In this document: piece after piece, positions 20,141 through 29,616 of the stretch
Layout: every line of letters starts with the position of its first letter
Numbering within the stretch: position 1 is the stretch's first letter
From: Trichomonas vaginalis G3
Lineage: Eukaryota > Parabasalia > Trichomonadida > Trichomonadidae
Reading direction: 5' to 3'
Length of the DNA stretch: 64,000 nucleotides
Assembly: GCF_026262505.1 (NCBI RefSeq)
Contig: NC_067206.1
Span: 22,273,896-22,337,895, forward strand
The notes under the pieces: model-generated
Database searches by the model: none
Told to the model about the DNA's origin: nothing
The model's input: only the letters and a program-made list of their open reading frames with translations
Made by a program: the position numbers and the translations under genes

Positions 20141-22079
20141 AGAAGCTTCCACTGCAATCGTACGTGTACTGTGGCAACACAGCTATAACAGACAGTTTCA
20201 CGCCAACCGCGAAAACGATTTTGAAGCCTGAGGAACAAAATTTAGATATCGTTTTGAAAAATATTGCAGCGTTGAATCCAGAAAATTACTCCGACTTAAT
20301 CAGGAGCCTATCGAAGATGGAGTTCAGATTAGATTACCCGAAAGAAATAGAGAATTACTGGATTTCGGAAAAATTATTTAGCCAATCCATCGCATCATTG
20401 CCCATCAGTTTGTTAGTCGCATCCATGTTCTCACCTGAAGACCGTGACTTGAGTACAGAACCGTTCCACTGTAGCGCTGATGGCTGTAATTTCCATTGTG
20501 ACAATTGTGAAAGAATGGTTGAACACTGACCCCATGATCAATACATTTGAAACAACAGAAGACACATTTAGAAGAATAACGGCCATCAAAATAGACAAGA
20601 CAGGCATCGAAGAACTTAACCCTCTAAAATACAGATGCTCGTATTGCGACGAGTTATTCACCGAAGCAGAAGATCATGCCATCCATATGATTTCACATCT
20701 CACAGAAAAATTATCACCAGATATATCTTTCTTTTTCAACGACATTTTACGCCTTTACAAAACTATCGACAAACCAACAGTACAAAATTTATTTCCAGAA
20801 ACACAAGTCGCAATTTTTGACACACTTGAAGAAACAAACAGATTCAGACTTATCGTAGGAAGAGAAGCCATAGAAACAATTGAAGAAGCATTCCCTCCAA
20901 GTCCACCAGGAACAGATCGGAAACCATCCATAATCATCACAGACACCTGTCAACTCAGGTTTGTACCATGCATGGATGAACCACCAAAAGGAGATCTGGA
21001 ATTTGACTCTACTTTTAAGAGATTTCAGCGCACACAATATCCCGATTAAATCACTGAACAATAAGGAACTAATTGCCGATAAAGACATCGATTACAGCCC
21101 AGATTTTGTCGAAGGAGCTCTAGCCAACGCAGAAGAACATGATACAACGAACAGCCAGAACAACAATGGAAGATACATTAACTCAGCCGAAAAACTTACA
21201 GAATTTTTAATACAATGTGAAGACTACTTAACGAACATCAAAACACTTGAAGACTTAGAACGTTTCTACACAACGATTAAAGACTACAGAGTCAACAAAG
21301 AGGTTATCGCCGAAGATACACCAATCTTTGTATATTTCCTAGTAGAAGAAGGGAAATTACCAAAACCAGGTCTTAGATGCCCACTTGAATCATACGAAGG
21401 ACACGAAGACAAGGCATTCGAATCACTGAGAAAACTTTGCGACCACTTCAAAGGAGAAATCGCGAAAACGAGCTTTGACCCAAAGGTTCACACCATAGAC
21501 ATCTGGGTTGAATTTTTGGCCCAAGCCTATGGCACAGACACGTTTGTCTACAAAGATGAAAACGGAAACATCGACCTTGATACGCACGTATTCAAATGCC
21601 CTTATGCAGACTGCTCATACACGAACAACGACAGATCAAAACTCATGGACCACATGAAAACGAAGAAACACGCCAAGAACGTATACATCGAGAGATACGG
21701 CTTCTTTTGGGGTATTGTCATAGAAGGAGTCAACCGACCAAAAGGAATCGTCTACCCGACACTCAAAGACATCAAAGAACACGCTTGTCGCAAATGTCCA
21801 GAAGCAGGATGCAACACATATGTAACAGAATTGAGCGACATCAAAGAACATCTAAAGAAGAAACATAAGTCTACAACAGCAGGAGTAGACGGAGAAATCG
21901 CGCACACTGATGCTACATACTGCTGGATTACCAAAGAAGAACTCGACGCATTACATGCCGAGAGAGCAAGAGAAAGAGCAGAGCAAGTAGACAACACTCC
22001 AGTACAACAGATAATTAATGCTGACAACAATGAAGAGAACAACGAGAACCAAAAATATTTGTTAGATTTTTGTAGATGA
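20110..22079 (+). pseudogene. Decayed C2H2 zinc-finger ORF of probable mobile-element origin
   Basis: A reading frame of about 650 codons whose frame is interrupted about twice. It encodes several Cys2-His2 zinc fingers: an early one with FHCSADGC, one with YRCSYCDEL and HAIHMISH, then two near the C-terminus, CPYADCSYTNN with HMKTKKH and CPEAGCNTYV with HLKKKH. Codon use (many ACG, ATC, GCA and AAC codons) and GC content are clearly unlike the neighbouring genes, which suggests foreign origin. The left end joins directly to a broken tRNA-Pro gene, as if inserted there or truncated 5'. No reverse transcriptase, integrase or transposase motif is visible, so the element class is unknown; a retroelement ORF with N-terminal fingers is one possibility. 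Treated as a fossil. Confidence 0.55.
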
Positions 22080-22217
22080 AAATACAAAAACAAAATATTT
22101 TTGGAAAATTTAACATCAAAAAAATAGCATGATTTTGTCTTGAATTAACAAGAGGTGGTTGAGGATGCCAAGAAAATGTTTCTATTCCAAAATATAAAAT
22201 AATACAGTTTTATTCCG

Positions 22218-23411
22218 TTATTTATAACAATTCCAATAATATAACTTAGATCGCATAGCTTCATCTTTCGCTCTATTGCATATCTCTTTCATTTCACATG
22301 AGAGAGAAGTTTTAATCTTCCTTATTTTTAGAACTTTCGTAATCTTATCGTATAAAATACAACAAGAATGCGCATTAATCATTTTCACTACAGATTCTAC
22401 GTTGCTTTCTAAAATACTAGCGGCTTCTTCGATGGAAATTTGCCCTTTTTCCGAAATCGTTGTTTCTAAACGTTTAATCTTATCGTCTATCGAAATACGT
22501 TCAAACTCTGCCTTAAGAAGATGAATTAAACTCTCAGATTTAATTTTGAATTTTTCATCGAGAATCTTTGAAATTTCATCGATATTTCTTTGTTTCAGCA
22601 ACTCGATAAACTTTAAACTATCACTATCAATCGAATTTATCTTACTTTCATCAACATTCTGCTGAGATAAAAATATCGAAATTAAATAATAGTATTTGTA
22701 GTATGGTTTGAACTCTTTCGTAATTTCTTCGTAATTTGTTATCGTATTGAGATACTTAAATGACTTTTCGAACAACTTTTTCTGAAAACTCTCAATTCCT
22801 AGCGCTAGCATCAAAATTGGATTAGAATCATCTGAATTTTTGTACAGTTTTCGAGCTATTCTGCAAAGTTCTTCTACATTTGATGCATTATATTCTCTAA
22901 TTAATCTTATTTGATTAAAAAGCATATTCATTTTGTTTCCAAGCTTATCACTGGATTTTATTGAGTGTTCATAGTATGGAGTAATCTCCTGAATGATTTC
23001 TCCAATCTTTTCTTGGTTAACTTTCGTTAAATAGTAAATTTGATAAGTTTTGATATATTTATAGGCTTTGATTTCTTGCAGTTTTATATTTTTAGGATTG
23101 TTTTCATTTGTTTGATGAATATTTAGTTCCTTAAGTAAATCTTGGAAAATATTTTCCAAATTATTTTGGTTAATTTGCTTTTGCGTAAACATTTTAATTA
23201 AGTTTTCAAGTGTTTGCATTAAATCATATAACATATTTTGACGCAAATATAAAATTGCTAAATTCTGATGTAATTGAATGATATCTTTCGGCTGAATAGC
23301 ATTTTCATGAAAGAGATCTCGAAAAGAAGCAATTGACTTTTGTGGATCACTCTCAATCAATGATTTTGCATACTGAATCTTATGTTTTAGCTCAATAATT
23401 GCGTATTGCAT
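22218..23411 (-). CDS. PCI-domain protein (COP9 signalosome/26S proteasome lid type)
   Basis: A 397-aa protein made of TPR-like helices (residues about 1-270; for example LHQNLAILYLRQNMLYDLMQTLENL) followed by a C-terminal winged-helix segment (about 300-365: IKRLETTISEKGQISIEEAASILESNVESVVKMINAHSCCILYDKITKVLKI). That order, with the final ISIEEAASIL...VVKMI helix-turn-helix, is the PCI architecture of subunits such as CSN2 and Rpn6. Length (397 against about 420-440) fits. I cannot separate a COP9 signalosome subunit from a proteasome lid subunit by eye. A cullin with a conserved neddylation site occurs at 54.5 kb, so a COP9-type deneddylase is biologically plausible here. Ends at a TAA in a TAAA-poor context. 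Confidence 0.65.
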   Translation of the reverse strand: MQYAIIELKHKIQYAKSLIESDPQKSIASFRDLFHENAIQPKDIIQLHQNLAILYLRQNMLYDLMQTLENLIKMFTQKQINQNNLENIFQDLLKELNIHQTNENNPKNIKLQEIKAYKYIKTYQIYYLTKVNQEKIGEIIQEITPYYEHSIKSSDKLGNKMNMLFNQIRLIREYNASNVEELCRIARKLYKNSDDSNPILMLALGIESFQKKLFEKSFKYLNTITNYEEITKEFKPYYKYYYLISIFLSQQNVDESKINSIDSDSLKFIELLKQRNIDEISKILDEKFKIKSESLIHLLKAEFERISIDDKIKRLETTISEKGQISIEEAASILESNVESVVKMINAHSCCILYDKITKVLKIRKIKTSLSCEMKEICNRAKDEAMRSKLYYWNCYK

Positions 23412-23853
23412 TTCATTTCATGTCAAAAATTTTTACAACAAAAATGACATATCACCAAATCATATGATTTATGTTAAATTATAATCAACATGACACAGAT
23501 ATTCGAAAATTAGCTTTAAATATACCAAATTTCATAAAATAATCAATTTTCCATTCAAAAACATCCAATTCTGCATTATTAGTCGAGATAATCTACAGAA
23601 AACTTAATAAAAATAAGTTTTCTCTTATTCATTAAACTCATTACAATAGTTATTGACCAAAAAAATCAAAAAATCAAAATTGTTATGAGAAAATAACAAC
23701 ATTAATTCATGTAATCGACATTCTAAGCAACAAAGTGTTAGATTTGAAATGAAATTGATCTAAATTTTTTGATATATCTGCGTAAAATTTTGAAAATTTC
23801 AAAAATTAGAAAAAATTCTTAGATAATTAGATAAGTATCATTCTAGAAAATGT
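23412..23853. other. Intergenic region
   Basis: AT-rich spacer between the PCI gene start and the uL1 stop. Nothing supportable seen. Confidence 0.4.
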
Positions 23854-24501
23854 TTAGTAGATACGGTGAGCCTTGCCCATTGTGGACTTGAGGACAATGG
23901 AGCCGATTGATTGCCAGCCCTTCTTAAGAAGTGTGACAACGTAGTTTGTGCAAAGTGTAAGGTTTTCGAAAACCTGGCGCTCTGTCATGTTGACGTTGCC
24001 GATTGGGATACCGAAAGCGACGGACTTCTTCAGACGGATGTTAGCTGTGCGCTTAACTTCATCAACAACCTTAGCGACTGTATCTGTCTTGATGTTTGTT
24101 GGGAACTTGTTAGCACGTGTGTAAACCTGACCAAGGACCTTGTTGACCTGACCGATAACATCTGGGGAAGCAAGGAAGAGGTGGTGGCGCTTTGTCCAGG
24201 CCTTGACAACCTTCTTCTCCTTGTTGAAGTTTGTAAGTGTTGGAAGATCGTAAGCTGGGATGTTGAGCTTCTGGGCTTCTTCGCAGTGGACCTTGTTACC
24301 AAGGACACCGATGCGAACGTTTGGACGGATGATGTGTGGGAGCTTGATGGAGCCGACGAAACGCTTATCCTTAGAAACGTTGTAGCCCTTGAGCTTGAGC
24401 TGGATATCGACTGTCTCGAGGAATCCGCGCTTCTTTGTCTTGGCGCCCTCAAGAACGTCCTTGATAGCTTTCTGGAGTGTTTCCTGGTGAAGATGTGTCA
24501 T
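23854..24501 (-). CDS. RPL10A: 60S ribosomal protein L10a (uL1)
   Basis: A 215-aa protein, the usual eukaryotic L10a length. Typical segments are visible: KDKRFVGSIKLPH, the RPNVRIGVLGNKVHCEEA stretch, the KLNIPAYDLPTL loop, and the C-terminal LTLCTNYVVTLLKKGWQSIGSIVLKSTMG. It forms the L1 stalk of the large subunit and helps release deacylated tRNA at the E site. Codon use is strongly GC-ending, as expected for an abundant protein. It lacks a TCAYTW initiator; instead CCTTTT (M5) lies upstream, giving an 11-nt leader, exactly as in the uL16 gene at 53.6 kb. The stop codon lies in TAAA. Confidence 0.97.
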   Translation of the reverse strand: MTHLHQETLQKAIKDVLEGAKTKKRGFLETVDIQLKLKGYNVSKDKRFVGSIKLPHIIRPNVRIGVLGNKVHCEEAQKLNIPAYDLPTLTNFNKEKKVVKAWTKRHHLFLASPDVIGQVNKVLGQVYTRANKFPTNIKTDTVAKVVDEVKRTANIRLKKSVAFGIPIGNVNMTERQVFENLTLCTNYVVTLLKKGWQSIGSIVLKSTMGKAHRIY

Positions 24502-24507
24502 CGGAAG

Positions 24508-24528
24508 AAAAGGCCCAACGAAACCGTA
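24508..24528 (-). promoter_or_regulatory. M5 initiator (CCTTTT) plus M3-like element of RPL10A
   Basis: On the minus strand CCTTTT occupies 24513-24508. M5 elements start transcription at the second C, here 24512, which gives an 11-nt leader to the ATG at 24501. TACGGTTT (24528-24521) fits the published M3 consensus (A/G/T)(A/G)C(G/C)G(T/C)T(T/A/G), which is bound by a Myb-like factor. Confidence 0.6.
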
Positions 24529-24908
24529 ATTATCGTGTAAGTGGGGCCAAGTTTATTAAAATTCCGTATGTTTTCAAAAATTCAATCAAGTTATGAAGTT
24601 TACACGGATTAGTTTTAAGAAAAGTGGCTTATTGAACATTTCTTTAAAAAACTAATACAAAAATACATATATTAACATATTATTCCTATTTCACTAAGTT
24701 TTAAGATTTTCATCATAGATTTTCAAATAACTCGACTGATCTCCTGTATAAAATCTCACAATTCTTTGATAAAATCAATTGCTACTTTGTATTGATGCAT
24801 CAGGTTAAATGATTCATAGAATTTCAAATTATTGATGTCAAATGTCAAATTGCCCCAGTTATTTCCAATTTTTACTCCCTAAATTTCAAATCTTTTTATC
24901 GAAAAAAC
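24529..24908. other. Divergent intergenic region
   Basis: AT-rich promoter region shared by the divergent uL1 and signal peptide peptidase genes. Apart from the M3/M5 site, no strong element is recognised; the downstream gene has no clear TCAYTW initiator. Confidence 0.4.
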
Positions 24909-25820
24909 ATGGATTCTGTAATTCTTGGAACAACTGCTGTTCTTGCTGTAGGCTTAGGATCATATTTTGCAGCACGTGATATCAGTAATATATCAAGTAG
25001 CGTCTTATCTTCAAGTAGAGTTAAATCATATCCATTTATGGCAGGCATTTCATTGCTTTCGATCAATTTAATGTTTACATATCTTGATCCATATTACGTT
25101 AACTTAGGTTTTACGTTTTATTTCGGCTTAGCCGGTACAAATAGCATTTGGTTTTTATTACGTGCATTTTTTGGCAAAAAATCTAGAAAATTATTTACAT
25201 ATCCACACTCAAAATCCATTCTTTTCGAATTCGTTATTCCTTCTGAACCAGTAGACTTTTTATTATCCGATTTACCACTTTATATCATTGGTGTTGTGAT
25301 CAATGTCATTTATTTCACAACTAAGAATAATCTTGCAAACAATATCATCGCCTTTTCTGTTGCTTTCTACGGTGTTTTAAGTATTCGCGTTGAAAAATTT
25401 ACATCTGCAGCTCCACTTCTTTGGTCGCTTCTTATTTACGACGTATTCTTTGTTTATCAGACAGATGTTATGACCTCCGTTGCTCAGAAACTCGAAGGAC
25501 CCGTTAAATTAGTTATTAATCTTCATGGACATGGAAATTCTGTCTTGGGACTTGGAGATCTTGTTTTACCAGGCATTTTCATATCCACATGCTCTAGATT
25601 TGATCACTTTATTAAGAAAGTCACTGGAAGACGTTCTCCGTACTGGTTTATCGCAATGGTTTTCTATGCCACAGCCATGGGTGTAACAGATTACGTCTGC
25701 TATAAGACACGCAGAGGTCAGCCAGCGCTTTTATTCATCACTCCGCTTGTTACGATTCCAATCTTGTTTACAGCTCTAGTTCGGAGGGAATATCGCGCAT
25801 TCTGCTCATATTCTGGGTAA
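24909..25820 (+). CDS. Signal peptide peptidase-like intramembrane aspartyl protease
   Basis: A 303-aa multi-spanning membrane protein carrying all three motifs of the presenilin/SPP family: YD in LLIYDVFF (Asp178), GLGD in VLGLGDLVLPG (Asp217), and the PAL motif in GQPALLFITP (272-274). About eight or nine hydrophobic segments are visible, beginning at residue 3. SPP enzymes cut type II membrane segments such as signal peptide remnants in the ER. The GLGD-x-V-x-PG context and the short length favour SPP over presenilin, which needs partner subunits. The stop lies in TAAA. The start (MDSVILGTTAVLAV) puts a membrane segment at the very N-terminus, so no separate signal peptide is needed. Confidence 0.93.
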   Translation: MDSVILGTTAVLAVGLGSYFAARDISNISSSVLSSSRVKSYPFMAGISLLSINLMFTYLDPYYVNLGFTFYFGLAGTNSIWFLLRAFFGKKSRKLFTYPHSKSILFEFVIPSEPVDFLLSDLPLYIIGVVINVIYFTTKNNLANNIIAFSVAFYGVLSIRVEKFTSAAPLLWSLLIYDVFFVYQTDVMTSVAQKLEGPVKLVINLHGHGNSVLGLGDLVLPGIFISTCSRFDHFIKKVTGRRSPYWFIAMVFYATAMGVTDYVCYKTRRGQPALLFITPLVTIPILFTALVRREYRAFCSYSG

Positions 25821-25886
25821 ATACTATACATATATTATTTGTATCCTCTCTTTATTTTGAGTAGGTGCCAAAAGTGCTTACTCTTA

Positions 25887-25953
25887 AACAACCGTCGGAT
25901 TTCCGGGTGAAATCGTGACACACTTTCGTCTTTCGTAGGCAGTGGTGGTTGTT
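25887..25953 (+). ncRNA. Candidate structured RNA or fold-back segment
   Basis: AACAACC (25887-25893) pairs with GGTTGTT (25947-25953), enclosing a hairpin GATTTC-CGGGT-GAAATC and a second CACT...AGTG hairpin. A further GTTAC-AAAAG-GTAAC hairpin follows at 25951-25965. The segment is GC-richer than its surroundings. It resembles no RNA I recognise; a tRNA reading fails because there is no T loop. Low confidence. Confidence 0.25.
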
Positions 25954-26051
25954 ACAAAAGGTAACTTCGAATGTAGCGTGAAATCTGCAAAAAAAATTCT
26001 GAAATTTGAATGGAGAACACAAAAATTGAATAGTTTACGTCAATAAAAAAG

Positions 26052-26135
26052 AGAAAAATGAAGCCAATGTGTCTCGAACCCAGGACTTAGAGCAGCAATC
26101 CCACTGTTTATCAAATTACACTACATGCATCTCTC
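26052..26135 (-). other. tRNA-like sequence with A- and B-box matches (SINE- or tRNA-relic-like)
   Basis: Read on the minus strand, TAGTGTAATTTG fits the pol III A box TRGYNNARNNNG. About 40 nt later GGGTTCGAGAC fits the B box and T loop. The T stem and acceptor arms do not pair properly and the expected anticodon loop is missing, so it is not a working tRNA. It may be a tRNA relic or the head of a short retroposon. Confidence 0.35.
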
Positions 26136-26599
26136 ACCTCAGTGAATGAGATCAACTATATGATAACTTTTTCCCCATTATATTCTTGTGGAAAAGTGAC
26201 AAATAGCAACTTTGACCCTCTCTCTCTTTATTTTTCAAATTTCGATATATTATTTTTCAAAAATAATAAAAAACACAGTTTATATAATAAAATCATTCTT
26301 TTGAATCATAGTATTTAAAATTATCATTGAATTATATCAATAAATATTAAATTATCTTTCATTCGACTATTTTTTGCTTTAAAATCCTGTTCGGCATTCA
26401 AAGCCAAAATAATCATTAATTACAGACGTTTTCTCATTTTTAGCTTGATTCATATTTCATAGTAATATAAAATTGATGTTATCATATGCATAGATAAAAC
26501 TCAGACTGTTACATGTATGAAAATTTGGGACTTATCAATTTCTTACTTATGATTTATCTTCTTTCTCTTATTAGATTTATATGATGTGGAAATATTAAA

Positions 26600-27597
26600 T
26601 TATGAAGAGTTAGAAATGTTTACGAAAGTTTGTAAAAAAAGAGAAAGTTCATTAACTTTAGAAATACTTTTATTGATAATTGCAAATTCTGCTTGGCAAT
26701 TACCAGTTGAAAAATGAATCAATTTATTAGTAAATAGTTCTCTTGTATTTTTAAGTTCTGTATTTCTATAAAATGTTGTTGAAATCGAATTGTCAATGTA
26801 ACAACTATCAACTGTTGTTTGTTCATCATAATAGTTATATATCAAATATGAACCTTGAGGAACAGTGTTGTTAATAAAAGAACAACATTTACAGTAAGAG
26901 AATTAATAGAATGGTAAATGATTCCATATTCTGATTTTGTTTTGGTATTATTTATAATATTACATGAATCAATCAACGCGTTATAATGAAAAGCTAAAAT
27001 AGTTTGTTCTGTTGCTAAATTATTAACAACAATTGTATAGTTATATTTCGTTGTGTATTTATCTAAAGGATTTTTTAAAAAACCAGCAGATGCATATTTA
27101 GATTTACATGATGAGAAATTTGCTGATGAAACTACAATATTATCACGTTCAGCTTCAATAGACCAATCACCAACACCTTCATTTCCTACATCGAAAAGGG
27201 AACTTTCAATAAAAAAGTTTAAGTTATCTTTGTCAAGATATGTATATGAAAAATGTGCTCCACTTTGGCTTTGGCATTTTGTACAACAGAACTTTCGTTG
27301 AACAATCGAACTATTACTCCCAATTTTGAAGTAAATGCAACTTCCACTTGATGTTGAAGTGCAATTACTAAAAGAACATCGATTATGTAGAAACAAAGTA
27401 TTGGAAATTGGGTTGAAGTTGATAACTCGGTCGTTATCATCAAAAAAATTACACTCATCTAAGTAATATTGACCTTGACCTGCCGGTTGATTACAATTTT
27501 GACAATGATTAGTTGCTTCATTTACAAAATGAGTGTTAAAGTAGCTATTCCAAACATCACCATCCTGTTCGGACGACTTTCCCCAAAATTTATACAC
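26600..27597 (-). pseudogene. Pmp-like right-handed-repeat surface protein copy 1 (one frameshift, no ATG)
   Basis: A copy of a family of about 330 codons present five times in the window. It reads WGKSSEQDGDVWNSYF, then Cys-rich and Asn-rich repeats (FCCTKCQSQ, LNFFIESSLFDVG, VVSSANFSSC, NYTIVVNNLA, CNIINNT) typical of beta-helix surface proteins of the Pmp-like kind. A one-base deletion near 26893 (relative to the other copies) shifts the frame before the last 80 codons. The frame entering WGKSS has no ATG: it is preceded by a stop, and only a non-ATG codon is available at 27597. No membrane anchor is visible at the C-terminus. Probably a non-functional or 5'-truncated copy. Confidence 0.6.
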
Positions 27598-27808
27598 AAA
27601 TTACCAAAATATGATACAAAATCATTCACTTTTAATATATCTTGTATCGCACTTTTGATTACATGCTCGAATACATGAGAAATTTATATTGAATCAATTT
27701 CAAATTTTCAGGTTGCATTCAATAATTTGCCTGAATAATATTTGAATCAGAATTAAAAAAAGAATATAAATCTATATAATCCCAGTAATATGCAGTATAT
27801 GAAAAGGT

Positions 27809-28666
27809 TTATTTATCTGAAAAAAATAAAACAACAAAATTCAGAAAGCTAAAGAATCTGTTTGGATTTATGATATTACATACACATGAGTATGAGAGGA
27901 ATTTGATTCGTGCAAAGCCATTACCGTAGTGGCCTTCTTCGTTAATACCTTCAGGCGACCGAAATGATTCTGATCCACTTTGAATTCGGCCAATATAACC
28001 CGACTTTATAAACGAAGATCCACCACCACCACCTGCCTCGTACGAGCCACCTCCACCATAATATCCCCCTCCTCCACCACCGCCATTAAAGGCTTCGCCA
28101 ATACCATTACCTCCTTTTTTAAGGGTCCCATTTTCTGCTCTATACAAATTATAATAATATCCTCCGATACCAGGGCTTTCTTGATTGGCACCTCGCCCTT
28201 TTTTAGATGCCAAAGTTGATGTACCATCAAAGCCAACTAATCCACCGGCATTCCCACCACTGCCATCGCACCCACACCCACCTCCACCAGCTGCAACGGC
28301 AATTCTATCGGAATCAAAAAGTGACAGACCTATTGAAGTAGACCCACCACCACCGCCGGCGATCAGAGCTCGACCATTCTTATAGTTACCTTGAAATGAA
28401 TCACCGCCGCCGTTGCAACCGCCTTTCACCATAGTTATATTAGAAAAAGTCGAAGTTCCACCAATAAAGAGTGTAAAAGTTTTCGATTCAACGAGATTTA
28501 GACGAATCCATACATATGCACCTTTGCCACTTCGCTCTGTCTCATTACATCCACCACTTGCACCCCAAAGTTCGACCAAATACTTTCCAGGCTTTAATTC
28601 TACAGTTTGAGGTGCTGCATCCACAGACTCATTTAATTTACATGTACACGGATACAATACTTCCAT
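27809..28666 (-). CDS. Glycine-rich protein (ALK-like glycine-rich domain)
   Basis: A 285-aa protein whose first 250 residues form a glycine-rich domain of the kind found next to the membrane in ALK/LTK receptors and expanded in trichomonads. Features: PGKYLVELWGASGGC at the start (the YxxELWGASGG signature), FTLFIGGTS, several GGGGGST and AGGGGGC runs, FNGGGGGGGYYGGGGS, GGGGSSFIKSGYIG, and a terminal HYGNGFARIKFLSYS. Eight or so cysteines suggest an extracellular, disulfide-bonded domain, but there is no clear signal peptide after the ATG. The last 30 residues are hydrophobic (NRFFSFLNFVVLFF) and could be a degraded anchor or read-out. No initiator is evident. Surface role inferred from the family. 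Confidence 0.75.
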   Translation of the reverse strand: MEVLYPCTCKLNESVDAAPQTVELKPGKYLVELWGASGGCNETERSGKGAYVWIRLNLVESKTFTLFIGGTSTFSNITMVKGGCNGGGDSFQGNYKNGRALIAGGGGGSTSIGLSLFDSDRIAVAAGGGGCGCDGSGGNAGGLVGFDGTSTLASKKGRGANQESPGIGGYYYNLYRAENGTLKKGGNGIGEAFNGGGGGGGYYGGGGSYEAGGGGGSSFIKSGYIGRIQSGSESFRSPEGINEEGHYGNGFARIKFLSYSCVCNIINPNRFFSFLNFVVLFFSDK

Positions 28667-29616
28667 TTAATTTACACGATTCAGTAAATGTGATTTTATT
28701 TTCGCGATTTTCATTATTTATTTCTTTAATATCTTCAACTTCTTACATTCAATATTTTATCTTAAGCAGAGTTTTTCTGGATTTTAGTGTATATATTATC
28801 AGAAACATTCATTTTAAGTTAAAGTTGCTTTGATTTCGGCCATTTATTCCTAAAAACATATGATTATTTTTTGTGTTAAATTCGGCTCAAAAAGCTTTTT
28901 AATGAATGAATTTTTGTTCCGAAATATCATATTATCTTGCTTTTAGACCTTGATAATTTCTTTCAGATGTTGTTTGATTAGATTTATCTTATCTGGTAAT
29001 ATATTTGTTTTTCTCATTGTAACCCATCAGGTTCATTCATAAGAATATTAGATTATTTCATCTGAATGTAAAAGTGACGGTTCTATTTCTAAAGTATATT
29101 GTAGTGTTTATCTAGTGATGATGGATACATTTAATGCAATATTAACTATTATTAGAGGGACATAGTTTCTATTTTATGCTCATTTAAATCTAATTTCAGT
29201 AAGCATAATTATCATCCTATCAAATTACTAAAATCACTATGATTGATACTCATATTTCTTCTTTCCTGACCGAATTTCTATAGAATTGCGAGGTGGTATG
29301 TTAAAATAATATAGTATCAATGATAAAAGCATAATTTTATATATATATATACACCATAGTAGTTTCACTTTTTGCATATGAACTCTATATTAATTCTGGC
29401 TAGAAACTAGAGAAATTAAAAATTTTCAATTTTTGGCCCATTAAAAATACCTTTTTGAAAATAAAAAATATTAATATTAATTATGTGTGATTCTTGACAT
29501 ATATTCATAAAATCAAGTGATTTGGAGCGATTGGCATAAAAATCTTGTTTTATTTCTAAATTTATCAGAAATAGAAAGAATATGAATTTAGAATATTATT
29601 TTATGTAGAAACATTA
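28667..29616. other. Intergenic region
   Basis: About 950 bp of AT-rich sequence between the glycine-rich gene and the ankyrin gene stop. A short (TA)n run lies near 29340-29352. No gene or repeat family recognised. Confidence 0.45.

Larger units (their letters stand above)
25821..26599. other. Intergenic region with structured segment, 13-mer and tRNA-like sequence
   Basis: About 780 bp. Contains a GC-rich foldable segment (25887-25953), one copy of TTGAATAGTTTAC (26026-26038) and a tRNA-like minus-strand stretch (26052-26135), each listed separately. The rest is AT-rich. From about 26540 it contains the 3' flank shared by the Pmp-like copies (a TTCTTTCTCTNATTAGATTTATATGA type sequence). 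Confidence 0.5.

Noticed and set aside
26052-26135. A functional tRNA gene on the minus strand
   Set aside because: Box A and B match, but the acceptor and T stems do not pair and there is no standard anticodon loop.
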